This document shows positions 8,555 to 18,090 of a stretch of 64,000 nucleotides of DNA, piece by piece. The translations under genes and the position numbers were made by a program. Origin of the DNA: Psychroserpens sp. Hel_I_66 (GTDB lineage Bacteria; Bacteroidota; Bacteroidia; Flavobacteriales; Flavobacteriaceae); assembly GCF_000799465.1 (NCBI RefSeq), contig NZ_JUGU01000001.1:3120501-3184500 (forward strand), in the 5' to 3' direction. Each line of letters starts with the position of its first letter. Within the stretch, counting starts at the first letter, position 1. A model generated the notes under the pieces. It made no database searches. It had not been told where the DNA came from and saw nothing but the letters and a program-made list of their open reading frames with translations.

Positions 8555-9544
8555 ATGTCCCTAAAAAACATAAGATTAGAAGTGATGCAGCACCTAGAAA
8601 AGGATGTTGATCAACTTATAGAAAAATACCTCATTCCTGTTGAAAAAATCTGGCAACCGACCGATTTTTTACCAAATTCTGAAAATGAGAGTTTTTATGA
8701 AGAGGTTAAAGAAATTCGTGAACTCTCAAAAGAATTACCATATGATTTTTGGGTGGTTTTGGTTGGTGATATGATTACCGAAGAAGCTTTGCCAACATAC
8801 GAATCTTGGTTAATGGATGTGGAAGGCGTAGGGCAAATGGAACGAAATAGCTGGTCAAAATGGGTAAGACATTGGACTGCGGAAGAAAACCGACATGGAG
8901 ACGTCCTCAATAAATATCTGTACTTATCTGGTCGCGTGAACATGCGCGAGATTGAAAAAACCACACAACATCTTATTGCAGATGGTTTTGATATTGGTAC
9001 AGATCGTGACCCATATAAAAACTTTGTCTATACTAGTTTTCAGGAATTGGCCACTTATATTTCCCACAACCGTGTTGCCAAAATGGCAAAGGAAAAAGGA
9101 AACAAGCAATTGGCGAAAATGTGTAAAATCATTTCTGGAGATGAGATGCGACATCACCATGCTTACTCTGAGTTTGTTGAGCGCATCTTTGAGGTAGATC
9201 CAAACCAAATGATGATGGCATTTCATTATATGATGAAACAAAAAATCGCTATGCCAGCTCATTTTTTAAGAGAATCTGGAGAAAAAATAAGTACAGCTTT
9301 TGAAGAGTTCTCAAATACAGCACAACGCATTGGCGTTTATACATCTGCAGATTATGTTGATATTTTACAAAAACTGATTGACCGATGGGATATTGGAAAT
9401 ACCAAAGGTCTCAACGACGAAGCCGAAAAAGCGCGTGATTATTTAATGAATTTACCAGCAAGAATGTTGCGCCTCGCAGAGCGAATGAAGATTCCAGAAA
9501 ACTCCTATCAGTTTAAATGGGTTGAGCCTGCTCGATTAAAATAA
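8555..9544 (+). CDS. Acyl-ACP desaturase (soluble di-iron, stearoyl-ACP type)
   Basis: A 329-aa protein of the soluble ferritin-like desaturase family. Two E-x-x-H iron-ligand motifs are visible: EENRH (about residue 110) and DEMRHH (about residue 196). It inserts a cis double bond into acyl chains attached to acyl carrier protein and needs ferredoxin as electron donor. The length agrees with bacterial members. It is 11 bp downstream of plsC and ends in a strong hairpin. Confidence 0.88.
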   Translation: MSLKNIRLEVMQHLEKDVDQLIEKYLIPVEKIWQPTDFLPNSENESFYEEVKEIRELSKELPYDFWVVLVGDMITEEALPTYESWLMDVEGVGQMERNSWSKWVRHWTAEENRHGDVLNKYLYLSGRVNMREIEKTTQHLIADGFDIGTDRDPYKNFVYTSFQELATYISHNRVAKMAKEKGNKQLAKMCKIISGDEMRHHHAYSEFVERIFEVDPNQMMMAFHYMMKQKIAMPAHFLRESGEKISTAFEEFSNTAQRIGVYTSADYVDILQKLIDRWDIGNTKGLNDEAEKARDYLMNLPARMLRLAERMKIPENSYQFKWVEPARLK

Positions 9545-9562
9545 CCAATTCGTAAATCACAT

Positions 9563-9594
9563 AAAATTCCTTTCAACTTTTGAAAGGAATTTTT
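9563..9594 (+). terminator. Hairpin terminator after the desaturase gene
   Basis: A 14-bp perfect stem (AAAATTCCTTTCAA with its complement, loop CTT) running into T residues. Confidence 0.8.
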
Positions 9595-9605
9595 AATTTT
9601 AGGTC

Positions 9606-10262
9606 ATGCATACTTCCGTAGAAATAATAGAGAAAACCAAGCAATTTGTAAAAAAAGAACTCGAAAATGCCGAAGGTGGTCACGATTGGTTTCACACCCA
9701 TAGGGTATTTAAAAACGCAATGCTCATCTCTAAAAACGAAAGTGTAAACCTATTGGTTGTTTCACTTGGTGCCTTGCTGCATGATATTGCAGATAGCAAA
9801 TTTTACAAGGGAGACGAAACTATTGGGCCTCAAAAGGCACGACAATTTCTGTTTGAAAACAATGTGGATTCTACCGTAATTGAACACGTCGTGAACATCA
9901 TTAAACATATATCTTTCAAAGGCGGAAATGAGGCACAAACCTTTTCTTCTTCGGAATTGGATGTTGTGCAAGATGCAGACCGTTTAGATGCCATTGGAGC
10001 CATTGGAATTGCCAGAACTTTTAATTATGGAGGGTTTAAAAACCGAAAATTGTTTGATCCAGACATAAAGCCTAATCTAAAGATGACTAAAGCAGAATAT
10101 AAAATTTCTGAAGCACCAACTCTTAATCATTTTTATGAAAAACTATTACTCTTAAAAGATAGAATGAATACTAAGACCGGTAAAACAATTGCGGAAAAGC
10201 GACACCAATATATGGAACAGTTTTTAGATCAATTTTATGCAGAGTGGGATGGGAAGAAATAA
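9606..10262 (+). CDS. HD-domain phosphohydrolase
   Basis: A 218-aa protein of the HD superfamily. The metal ligands can be seen as H-D in GGHDWFHTHRV (about residues 22-32), the paired HD in GALLHDIADSKF (about residues 56-67) and a later D in VVQDADRLDAIGAIGIARTF. Closely related proteins are annotated as YedJ-like HD hydrolases; the substrate is unknown. It starts just 12 bp after the preceding terminator and lies tail-to-tail with the AraC-type gene (1-bp gap). Confidence 0.82.
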   Translation: MHTSVEIIEKTKQFVKKELENAEGGHDWFHTHRVFKNAMLISKNESVNLLVVSLGALLHDIADSKFYKGDETIGPQKARQFLFENNVDSTVIEHVVNIIKHISFKGGNEAQTFSSSELDVVQDADRLDAIGAIGIARTFNYGGFKNRKLFDPDIKPNLKMTKAEYKISEAPTLNHFYEKLLLLKDRMNTKTGKTIAEKRHQYMEQFLDQFYAEWDGKK

Positions 10263-10263
10263 T

Positions 10264-11139
10264 TTAGTGCATAATTTGGGTTAATTCCTTACGGTACTTT
10301 AGCGCGCTTTTTCCTGTAAATTCCTTAAAGAGTTTATTGAAATGTGAGAAATTATTGAACCCGCACTCAAAAGCAACATCAGAGATACCCATTTGACTTT
10401 CAGAGAGTAGTTTTGTAGCGTGTACAATGCGATACTCGTTCACTAATTGCGTAAACGTTTTACCCGTTGATTTCTTGAAGTATCTGCAAAATGCAGGAAC
10501 TGTCATACTTACCTTATCTGAAATTTCGTCTAGCGATATATGGCTTTGAAAATTATTATTGACATGTTTGTAAACGATATCTATTTTAGCGCTATCCTGT
10601 AATTCTGTTTCAAAAACAAATCCGTTTGCATTTAATATTTCATAGTCTTTTACTTCGGCTAATTTTTGTAAGATTTTCAGTAAAAGTAAAACGCGCTCAA
10701 AACCATCTACTTCATTTAATTTCTGGATTTTTTTGCCCAAACGTCTTTTGGTTTCTGGTTTAAAAAGAATTCCATTTTTAGAACGCTCAAATAAAGCATT
10801 GATTTTTACCATTTCTGGAAGATCAAAAAAGTCTTCACCTAAAAAGTCTGGTTTAAATTGTACCAAAACTTCTGAGCCCTGTTGAGTTAGGCGATCAACA
10901 AAACCGTTATGTGGTAAGTTAGAGCCAATTAAAATGAGTTGACTGTTATTAAAATAGGAAAGGTGACTACCAATATGGCGTTTGCCTTGACCTTTATCTA
11001 CATATACTAATTCTATTTCTGGGTGAAAATGCCAATAGGGCTTTCGGTCACCGTTGTGGTTAGAGTTACTTTTCTTTACAAAAACAGAACTCCCAAAATT
11101 TGGACTTATCTTTTCTAATGCAGGTTTTCTTTGAATCAT
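10264..11139 (-). CDS. AraC-family transcriptional regulator
   Basis: A 291-aa protein. The N-terminal half is a cupin-like ligand-binding domain (HFHPEIELVYVDKGQGKRHIG region, about residues 35-58). The C-terminal 100 residues carry two helix-turn-helix motifs, ending with the family signature ISDVAFECGFNNFSHFNKLF then KEFTGKSALKYRKE. It is monocistronic. The target genes are not evident from position, since the neighbours are an HD hydrolase and an exported protein. Confidence 0.88.
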   Translation of the reverse strand: MIQRKPALEKISPNFGSSVFVKKSNSNHNGDRKPYWHFHPEIELVYVDKGQGKRHIGSHLSYFNNSQLILIGSNLPHNGFVDRLTQQGSEVLVQFKPDFLGEDFFDLPEMVKINALFERSKNGILFKPETKRRLGKKIQKLNEVDGFERVLLLLKILQKLAEVKDYEILNANGFVFETELQDSAKIDIVYKHVNNNFQSHISLDEISDKVSMTVPAFCRYFKKSTGKTFTQLVNEYRIVHATKLLSESQMGISDVAFECGFNNFSHFNKLFKEFTGKSALKYRKELTQIMH

Positions 11140-11155
11140 AGATTTGTAATTAATG

Positions 11156-11163
11156 CAAATTTA
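11156..11163 (-). promoter_or_regulatory. -7 box for the AraC-family gene
   Basis: On the minus strand TAAATTTG matches TAnnTTTG, 16 bp before the start codon at 11139. Confidence 0.5.
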
Positions 11164-11304
11164 AAACAATTGAAATTAGAAATGTATTCAAAATTCGCAC
11201 TAAACTATGCTATATTAACATATATAAACTTTTATAACAATTATAATGGTAAAATAGAATATAAATCAGCCAAATCTGTTGTTTTCTAAAAGCCTATTAC
11301 ACTA

Positions 11305-11312
11305 TACCTTTG
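11305..11312 (+). promoter_or_regulatory. -7 box for the 193-aa exported protein gene
   Basis: TACCTTTG matches TAnnTTTG, 23 bp before the ATG; a TTG (11279-11281) lies 23 bp further upstream as a possible -33 element. Confidence 0.6.
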
Positions 11313-11335
11313 TCATGTAATCATAAAACCCAAAA

Positions 11336-11917
11336 ATGATGAAAACAATTAAAAGATTATTAGTAGTAGCTATAATGTTGACAATGGTAACAGGCTACGC
11401 AAATGAAAATGCAAATGATGTTTCAGCAAAAGTAATTACAGTTTTAAAATTCTCAGATGTAAAGAAAGGACACCAATATACAATTATAGACAATGAAGGT
11501 GTTGTTCTTTTTAAAGAGACGATTGAACGTAATGGCTCATTCTCAAAGAAATTCGATTTTACAGCATTAAACGAAGGTTCATATACTGTAGAATTAGAAA
11601 AAGACTTTGAAATTATTGTAACACCATTTATTATCCAATCCAAGAATGTTGTCTTTTTAGATAGTAAGGTCACAACAGTTTTCAAACCTGTAGTGAGATC
11701 AAGAGACAATCAATTATTGGTTTCTCAAATGTCTTTAAATGAGCAACCGTTAAAAATCGAATTGTATTATAACGATGAACTTATATTAAAAGACGAGTTA
11801 AAAGGAAAAAGTGTTTTGTCTCAAGTTTACCGATTATCTGCTAATGAAAAAGGAGATTATTATGTACGTCTTGAATCTGGAAAAAGAGTCTATAAAAAAA
11901 GTTTCGAGATTAAATAA
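11336..11917 (+). CDS. Exported protein of unknown function
   Basis: A 193-aa protein with a Sec signal peptide (MMKTIKRLLVVAIMLTMVTGYA). The mature part shows two similar beta-rich halves: KGHQYTIIDNEGVVLFKETI with its GSFSKKFDFTALNEGSYTVE follow-up, then EQPLKIELYYNDELILKDEL with KGDYYVRLESGKRVYKKSFE. This pattern is common in flavobacterial periplasmic proteins resembling the C-terminal beta domains of secreted proteins. No catalytic motif is apparent. Monocistronic, with its own promoter and a bidirectional terminator. Confidence 0.7.
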   Translation: MMKTIKRLLVVAIMLTMVTGYANENANDVSAKVITVLKFSDVKKGHQYTIIDNEGVVLFKETIERNGSFSKKFDFTALNEGSYTVELEKDFEIIVTPFIIQSKNVVFLDSKVTTVFKPVVRSRDNQLLVSQMSLNEQPLKIELYYNDELILKDELKGKSVLSQVYRLSANEKGDYYVRLESGKRVYKKSFEIK

Positions 11918-11937
11918 AGATTGGTATGTAAAAGAAA

Positions 11938-11966
11938 AAAAAGCACTTTCATCGAAAGTGCTTTTT
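11938..11966. terminator. Bidirectional terminator
   Basis: Perfect 13-bp stem AAAAAGCACTTTC/GAAAGTGCTTTTT with loop ATC. Flanking A and T runs let it serve both the exported-protein gene (+) and the convergent threonine dehydrogenase gene (-). Confidence 0.9.
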
Positions 11967-11989
11967 GCATTTTAGTAATCTTTATAAAA

Positions 11990-12943
11990 TTAAAGATCCC
12001 TGTAACGTTCTCGTAACTGAGTAATCATTTCGGTTGTCATTTTTTCAAGATCAAAGCTGTAAGACCAGTTCCAATCTGACCTCGCAGCAGAGTCATCAAT
12101 AGATTTTGGCCAGCTATCTGCAATCTCTTGTCTAAAATCTGGATTATATGTGATTTGAAACTCAGGAATATGTTTTTTAATTTCTTCGGAAATATCCTTA
12201 GGTGTAAAACTTATAGCAGATAAATTATACGAAGATCTAATTTTTACATCATCTGCAGGAGCTTGCATTATTTGAATAGTTGCATTTATAGCATCCTCCA
12301 TAAACATCATTGGGAGTTCTGTGTTTTCAGATAAAAAAGATTCGTAATGTTTATCTATAATAGCTTTGTGGTAAATTTCTACAGCATAATCTGTGGTTCC
12401 TCCTCCAGGCATCGTTTTCCAACTGATAATACCAGGATATCTAATACTCCTCACATCAACACCATATTTTTTATGGTAATATTCACACCAGCGCTCACCA
12501 ACTTGTTTTGTGATTCCGTAAACAGTTGTAGGCTCCATTATGGTATGTTGAGGTGTATTTGTTGTTGGCGTAGTTGGTCCAAAAGCAGCAATACTTGATG
12601 GCCAAAATACTTGTTTTATAAAACCTTCTTTTGCCAGATTTAATACGTGAAAAAGAGAATCCATATTTAGATCCCAAGCCTTAATTGGGTATTTCTCTCC
12701 AGTAGCACTAAGCATAGCTGCTAAGAGGTAAACAGTATCAATCTTGTGTTTCTCAATACAAACTTTAACAGAGGCATAATCTTGTGCATCTACAATCTCA
12801 AATATTCCAGAGTTTATAATTTCAGTATTATGATAACCAATGTCACTTGCTACAACATTATCAGAACCATAGACTTCTCTTAACTTATATGTAAGTTCAG
12901 ATCCTATTTGTCCACCAGCACCAATAATTAAAATTCTAGGCAT
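11990..12943 (-). CDS. L-threonine 3-dehydrogenase, short-chain (epimerase-like) type
   Basis: A 317-aa extended SDR protein. It has the Rossmann motif ILIIGAGGQIGSEL (residues 4-17), the catalytic Y-x-x-x-K in VYGITKQVGERW, and the segment RYPGIISWKTMPGGGTTDYA, which is characteristic of the UDP-galactose-epimerase-like L-threonine dehydrogenases described in flavobacteria. It oxidises L-threonine to 2-amino-3-ketobutyrate with NAD+, the first step of threonine breakdown to glycine. The partner ligase (Kbl) is not in this window. Confidence 0.87.
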   Translation of the reverse strand: MPRILIIGAGGQIGSELTYKLREVYGSDNVVASDIGYHNTEIINSGIFEIVDAQDYASVKVCIEKHKIDTVYLLAAMLSATGEKYPIKAWDLNMDSLFHVLNLAKEGFIKQVFWPSSIAAFGPTTPTTNTPQHTIMEPTTVYGITKQVGERWCEYYHKKYGVDVRSIRYPGIISWKTMPGGGTTDYAVEIYHKAIIDKHYESFLSENTELPMMFMEDAINATIQIMQAPADDVKIRSSYNLSAISFTPKDISEEIKKHIPEFQITYNPDFRQEIADSWPKSIDDSAARSDWNWSYSFDLEKMTTEMITQLRERYRDL

Positions 12944-13137
12944 ATAATTTATTTTTATTCTGCATTCAAAAATAAAAAGAATAAAACAGTATAAACCTAT
13001 TTTAAGAAAATTATATAATGATTCATTCTTCGCTTTTCGGTTTAAAACTAAAACAAAGAGGTTACTCTTTATTTTTTGTTAATTGCATCTAAGATATTTG
13101 CACTTTAGTTATATTTACTCCAAATTGAATATTTCCA

Positions 13138-13665
13138 ATGATGCGCATTTTTTTGGTAGCTTTTCTAAGTTTTTGTTTTTTAGTCACCAGTTGTAAAAGG
13201 GAGAAAGTTTCCGAAGTTACCGAAGTAACACAACAGCAAAAAGAGGATAACACCATAACTCAAAAAGATATTGAATCTTTACGTTACGACGATTATGGGC
13301 TAAGTGCAGATTCTCAAAAAGCAGTCACAGATTGGCAAAGATTTCAGGATTTAAATATACAAACTGAAGTATTGAAAAATGGCGATTTGAGCTATTTTTC
13401 TGGCGATCCACTATTGATTACCACTCTCATGCAAGAGATGAAGGGGCAAATGCCTAAACAACTTAGAAGTAATGAGATTTTAGCCAGAATTACTGCATTA
13501 GACACAAAAATTCAAAAACTTAATAGCCTTTTGAGGATCGATAATATTAGTAAACAAGAGAAATTACAAGCTATTAAAGAGTATTTGATAACAGTGTCAA
13601 ACTTAAATTTACAGATGAATAAGAAGTTTGAGTTTGAAAAAAACAACATTCTCAAACCAGAATAG
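13138..13665 (+). CDS. Small lipoprotein of unknown function
   Basis: A 175-aa protein with a lipoprotein signal (FLSFCFLVTSCKRE; Cys19). The mature part is mostly helical and charged (EVTQQQKEDNTITQKDIESL) with no recognisable family motif. A second ATG one codon inside is an equally good start. It lies 112 bp upstream of the M13 peptidase lipoprotein gene, so co-localisation in the envelope is possible, but no functional tie is visible. Confidence 0.65.
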   Translation: MMRIFLVAFLSFCFLVTSCKREKVSEVTEVTQQQKEDNTITQKDIESLRYDDYGLSADSQKAVTDWQRFQDLNIQTEVLKNGDLSYFSGDPLLITTLMQEMKGQMPKQLRSNEILARITALDTKIQKLNSLLRIDNISKQEKLQAIKEYLITVSNLNLQMNKKFEFEKNNILKPE

Positions 13666-13777
13666 GAAGGCAATGCTCGATTTACACCTCTTAATATTTT
13701 GTTAATATGTAACAAAATGAGTTTTAATGCTTCTAATTAATAACTAATTTTATTAAAATTTAACCAATAAGCACATT

Positions 13778-15841
13778 ATGAAAACCAATATCAAAAGTAT
13801 TTTGGCGGTTTCTGTTTTAAGTCTTTTTGCATTTTTAGGATGCAAAGAAGAACCTAAAGAAGAAACTGCAATGGTTGAGGAAATTCCTGGAATTAACCTT
13901 GACAACATGGACACAACTGTAAGTCCAAAAGACGATTTCTATAATTATGTCAATGGAAATTGGGCAAAATCTACACAAATCCCAGACGACGAAACACGTT
14001 GGGGAGGATTTGGGGTCTTAAGAAAAGACACTCGTAAAGATGTTTTAGAGATCATGAATACCTCTAAGGAACTAGGAAAATACGAAGAAGGCACAGACCA
14101 AAAAAAGGCACTTCTTATTTTTGAGACTGAGTTAGATACCATTGCAAGAAATGAAGCAGGGATCAAACCTTTACAACCTATGCTGGATAAGATTGATGGG
14201 ATCAAAAACCTCAATGACATGCAAACAGTATATGCAACAACAATTGGAGTTGGAGCACCTTTTGCAGGTATTGGCGCAAATGCAGATTTAAATGATAGTA
14301 GTATGAATGTGGCTTGGGTATATCCTGATGGGTTGGGATTACAAAGAGATTATTATTTAGACCAAGACACAAAATCAAAAGAAATAAGAGAGAAATATAA
14401 AGCCCATGTTTCTAAAATGTTACAATACATCAACTACAGCAAAGAAGATGCAGATGCAGCAGCTGTAAAGATTTTAGCAATGGAAACTACATTGGCAGAG
14501 CCTAGATTAGATAAGGTTGCTATGAGAGATGCTCGTAATTACAACAACCCAACATCCTTAGAGGATTTACAAAAAATGGCACCAGCTATTGATTGGAACA
14601 AAATGATCAAGGATTTAGGGATTACAGCAGAGATGGATACCGTAAATGTGATGCAACCAAAATATATGGCTGCAATGAATGACTTTTTAAAGTCTACACC
14701 TATTGAAGATATCAAAACCCTAATGGACTGGAGCACAATAGATGGTGCTGCAGGTTTTTTAACTACGGAAATTGAAAAAGCAAACTGGGAGTTCTACGGA
14801 AAAACCTTAAATGGTTCCAAGAAAATGCGTCCAGCAGACGAACGTGCACTTGGTACAGTTGATGGAGCAGTAGGAGAAGCAATTGGTAAATTATATGTCG
14901 ATGCAAAGTTTCCGCCAGAGGCTAAAGCAAAAGCAGAAAAAATGATCGCTAACGTTATTACTGCTTTTCAAAATAGAATCCAGAAATTAGATTGGATGAC
15001 ACCTGAAACCAAGACCAAAGCCATTGAAAAATTAGATAAGTTTACCGTAAAAATCGCTTATCCAGATGAATGGGAAGATTACTCAAACATGATGGTAAAA
15101 GAAGGTAATACCTATGCAGAGAATATGATGGCTGTAGGTAAGTGGGCTAGTGAGAAAAATTTATCAGAAATTGGACAACCAGTAGATAAATCAAAATGGG
15201 GAATGCCACCACAAATGGTGAATGCGTATTTCAACCCGATGAATAACGAGATTGTGTTTCCTGCTGCAATTCTACAACCACCTTTCTATAACTGGACAGC
15301 AGATGAAGCTGTAAATTATGGTGGTATTGGAGCTGTAATCGGTCATGAGATTTCACATGCATTTGATGATAGTGGAGCACGTTTTGATGGCGACGGAAAC
15401 TTAAAAAACTGGTGGACAGATAAAGACCTAGAGGAATTTACAAAACGTGGAGATGCCTTAGCTGAACAGTATAGTGCCATTGAAGTGATGGATAGTGTAA
15501 ACATCAACGGTAAATTCACATTAGGTGAAAACATTGGAGATCTTGGAGGTGTACTTGGAGCATACGACGGTTTACAATTATATTACGAAGAAAACGGAAG
15601 ACCAGAAAATATCGACGGTTTTACACCAGAGCAACGATTTTTTATGTCTTGGGCTACGGTTTGGAGAACGTTAACAAGAGACGACGCTTTGAGAACACAA
15701 ATCAAAACAGATCCTCACTCTCCAGGTATTTACAGAGCAACACAACCACTTAAAAATATTGATGCGTTCTATGAAGCATTTGATATTAAAGAAGGTGATA
15801 AAATGTGGTTAGCTCCAGAAGAGCGTGTTAGAATTTGGTAA
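13778..15841 (+). CDS. pepO: M13-family zinc metallopeptidase, lipoprotein (PepO/neprilysin-like)
   Basis: A 687-aa protein with a lipoprotein signal ending at Cys22 (LFAFLGC). The M13 signature is complete: NAYFNPMNNEIVFPAAILQP, zinc motif HEISH (residues 523-527) within VIGHEISHAFDDSGARFDG, the downstream ligand motif GENIGDLGG (about residue 583) and the C-terminal TDPHSPGIYRA stretch. The length matches bacterial members. It should be an oligopeptidase tethered to the envelope that cleaves short peptides. A strong terminator follows. Confidence 0.93.
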   Translation: MKTNIKSILAVSVLSLFAFLGCKEEPKEETAMVEEIPGINLDNMDTTVSPKDDFYNYVNGNWAKSTQIPDDETRWGGFGVLRKDTRKDVLEIMNTSKELGKYEEGTDQKKALLIFETELDTIARNEAGIKPLQPMLDKIDGIKNLNDMQTVYATTIGVGAPFAGIGANADLNDSSMNVAWVYPDGLGLQRDYYLDQDTKSKEIREKYKAHVSKMLQYINYSKEDADAAAVKILAMETTLAEPRLDKVAMRDARNYNNPTSLEDLQKMAPAIDWNKMIKDLGITAEMDTVNVMQPKYMAAMNDFLKSTPIEDIKTLMDWSTIDGAAGFLTTEIEKANWEFYGKTLNGSKKMRPADERALGTVDGAVGEAIGKLYVDAKFPPEAKAKAEKMIANVITAFQNRIQKLDWMTPETKTKAIEKLDKFTVKIAYPDEWEDYSNMMVKEGNTYAENMMAVGKWASEKNLSEIGQPVDKSKWGMPPQMVNAYFNPMNNEIVFPAAILQPPFYNWTADEAVNYGGIGAVIGHEISHAFDDSGARFDGDGNLKNWWTDKDLEEFTKRGDALAEQYSAIEVMDSVNINGKFTLGENIGDLGGVLGAYDGLQLYYEENGRPENIDGFTPEQRFFMSWATVWRTLTRDDALRTQIKTDPHSPGIYRATQPLKNIDAFYEAFDIKEGDKMWLAPEERVRIW

Positions 15842-15861
15842 AACACAAATTTTTATTAAAT

Positions 15862-15889
15862 AAAAAGCACCCAATTGGGTGCTTTTTTT
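15862..15889. terminator. Bidirectional terminator between pepO and the TPR gene
   Basis: Stem AAAAAGCACCC/GGGTGCTTTTT with loop AATT, flanked by A and T tracts. Confidence 0.9.
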
Positions 15890-15919
15890 ATTTCCGTAGA
15901 AAGAGGAATTAAGAAGTTT

Positions 15920-16618
15920 TTACTCTTTTTTTGTTTGGTCTGCTTTTCTAGCAGCGAGTGCATCTTTACTTATTTTAGCTAGGTTAAAATTAGCATCCAT
16001 AGTCAACGCTTCGTTTAAAAGAGTTATAGCTTGATCGAGATTATCGGTTTGGTTCATATTAAAGACAATCAATGCTTTCATATAGGTTAATGCTGCTTTA
16101 AGAGAGACTTCATAAGGTTGTTGTGACTCGTAAAACCCGCGTTTCATATCTGGTTTTACATTGGTCAAACCAAAATCAACACTTGCCTTTGCACCTGCAA
16201 AATCCTGTAATTGCGTTTTTAAATCTGCAATCTCATAAGCAATATACGAATTGGCGTCACGCTTAAATAACTCCTCATAAAATGCCAATGCTCGTTGAGG
16301 TTGGTTGATGCCTTTTAAAGCAATTGCTTTTACCTCTGTGTTAATATCTGAGTCTGTTGGGTTTTGATCAATGCCAACTGTGTTTAAAGCCTCAAGGTTT
16401 CTACCTTCGGTGACATAGATGTAAGCGAGTGTATCTAACCGTTGTTGATTTGGCTGTATAACATTAAGATGCGTCATAGCGTTAATTACACCCTGTACGT
16501 CTCCTTGACCTTTCATTTCTTTGTAGTAGGCTTCAAAATGTTTTAATAGTTCAGATTTTGTTTGAGCGGTTGCACCAAATGTGGTTACTACTGCTAATAA
16601 AAAGATAAGTTTTTTCAT
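15920..16618 (-). CDS. Exported TPR-repeat protein
   Basis: A 232-aa protein with a signal peptide (MKKLIFLLAVVTTFGATAQ). The helical body contains TPR-like repeats, e.g. DTLAYIYVTEGRNLEALNTV, GINQPQRALAFYEELFKRDA and LDQAITLLNEALTMDANFNL. It is probably a periplasmic scaffold of unknown partner. Monocistronic. Confidence 0.7.
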   Translation of the reverse strand: MKKLIFLLAVVTTFGATAQTKSELLKHFEAYYKEMKGQGDVQGVINAMTHLNVIQPNQQRLDTLAYIYVTEGRNLEALNTVGIDQNPTDSDINTEVKAIALKGINQPQRALAFYEELFKRDANSYIAYEIADLKTQLQDFAGAKASVDFGLTNVKPDMKRGFYESQQPYEVSLKAALTYMKALIVFNMNQTDNLDQAITLLNEALTMDANFNLAKISKDALAARKADQTKKE

Positions 16619-16700
16619 GTGTGTATTAATTGTGTTTCGTAATTAATTGCGCCAAAACTAAAAAAATATCTGGCATTTGTTCTTAAAAGTCTGCAAATTA

Positions 16701-17555
16701 TTAGATGTTTACTTTAAAATCATATTTCAAAAGTTGTACCAATTTAGAAGAATCGATAATTTTTCCTTTGCTTTTGGTTTGGTCGTCAAATTGAGGAATT
16801 GCAATTTCCAACGCCTCACAAACCGATGTGTAATACTCTTTCTTATTAGGATGATTTGGTGCAGAGGCATTTATTGTAGTATCCCAAATATTATTTTTTA
16901 CTACGGAAATGATAATACCCACGCAATCTTCTCTGTGAATTAAGTTTACTGGAGCGTTTCCGTTTTTTAGATCTGTCTTTCCCGAGAGATAGTTTGCAGG
17001 ATGTCTGTCTTGGCCAAACAATCCGCTAAAACGTAAAACGGTGGTTTTAAAGTTTTTGTTTTTATGAAAAAGTGCCTCAACTGCTAAGAGCTGTTTTGCG
17101 GTGTTGTTATTTGATGTCGGAGAATTTTCAGTAATTATCGGGAAATCTTCATAATCATCATAAACCGATGTTGAGCCAATAAAAAGTACGTTTTCAATTG
17201 TTGAATTCTCAATGTATTCAACAATATGTTTCATTTGTTTGACGTAATCGCTTTCGGGATGTTTACGAAGTCCTGGCGGAATATTGAGAATTAATGTTTT
17301 GCAATCTTTGAGACAATCTTTGAGATTACCGTTTACACCTTCCGAAGAAAATTCAATTAAAAAAGGGTTGATTTTCTCCTTCTCTAACTGTGATAATTTG
17401 TCTTTTGAGGTAGTGGAGCCATTTACAGGATAGTCTAATTGTATAAGCTGTTTTGCTAAGCTCAAGCCCAACCAGCCACAACCGATGACACAAATTTTTG
17501 GTTTCAATGGTAATGTTTTTTTGATGGTTTCAAATTTACAAATTATTGATCTCAT
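16701..17555 (-). CDS. NAD(P)-dependent SDR-family protein (epimerase-like)
   Basis: A 284-aa protein with a Rossmann motif near residue 24 (ICVIGCGWLGLSLAKQL) and an extended-SDR layout: LILNIPPGLRKHPESDY, FIGSTSVYDDYEDF and VLRFSGLFGQDRHPANYL. The usual Y-x-x-x-K is not clear; the equivalent position reads TSNNNTAKQLLAVEALF. This resembles the YeeZ-like branch of SDR proteins, whose substrate is not established. The start at 17555 overlaps no other gene once the CBS gene is started at 17618. Confidence 0.72.
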   Translation of the reverse strand: MRSIICKFETIKKTLPLKPKICVIGCGWLGLSLAKQLIQLDYPVNGSTTSKDKLSQLEKEKINPFLIEFSSEGVNGNLKDCLKDCKTLILNIPPGLRKHPESDYVKQMKHIVEYIENSTIENVLFIGSTSVYDDYEDFPIITENSPTSNNNTAKQLLAVEALFHKNKNFKTTVLRFSGLFGQDRHPANYLSGKTDLKNGNAPVNLIHREDCVGIIISVVKNNIWDTTINASAPNHPNKKEYYTSVCEALEIAIPQFDDQTKSKGKIIDSSKLVQLLKYDFKVNI

Positions 17556-17617
17556 TATTGTTTTGGTTTTATTGCCTAATTTTCAGTAACTTTAAGTTCA
17601 CACAAAAATTAATTGTC

Positions 17618-18085
17618 ATGGGTATAAAAAGTTTTCAAGGTGCTAGAAAGCAACAGCAAAATACGGTAGAGGTCAATGCTTTTAAAGTAAGTGATTTTAT
17701 GTCGCGAGAATTGATAACGTTTAGACCTGAGCAATCTGTTGAAGAGGTGATCCAGTCACTCATTAAAAATAAGATCTCGGGAGGTCCAGTTGTGAACTCC
17801 AATAATGAGCTGGTTGGGATAATTTCGGAAGGTGATTGCCTCAAGGATATTAGTGAAAGTCGTTATCATAACATGCCAATGGAACAACATACGGTTGAAA
17901 CAAGAATGGCTAAAAATGTTGAGACTATTGATGGGAACATGAATGTTTTTGATGCTGCCAATAAGTTTTTAGAATCTAGAATTCGTCGTTTTCCAATTGT
18001 AGAAAATGGTAAGTTAGTTGGGCAGATTAGCCAGAAAGATATTTTAAAAGCTGCATTGGATTTGAAAGGACAGAATTGGAAATAG
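17618..18085 (+). CDS. Tandem CBS-domain protein
   Basis: Taking the ATG at 17618 (MGIKSFQGARKQQQ) gives 155 aa; an upstream in-frame ATG at 17546 would add a hydrophobic extension overlapping the divergent gene. Two CBS domains are visible: VSDFMSRELITFRPEQSVEE to VGIISEGDCLKDI, and ETRMAKNVETIDGNMNVFDA to VGQISQKDILKAAL. CBS pairs bind adenosine nucleotides or S-adenosyl methionine and regulate partners. No partner domain is fused here, so the target is unknown. Confidence 0.82.
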   Translation: MGIKSFQGARKQQQNTVEVNAFKVSDFMSRELITFRPEQSVEEVIQSLIKNKISGGPVVNSNNELVGIISEGDCLKDISESRYHNMPMEQHTVETRMAKNVETIDGNMNVFDAANKFLESRIRRFPIVENGKLVGQISQKDILKAALDLKGQNWK

Positions 18086-18090
18086 GCTCG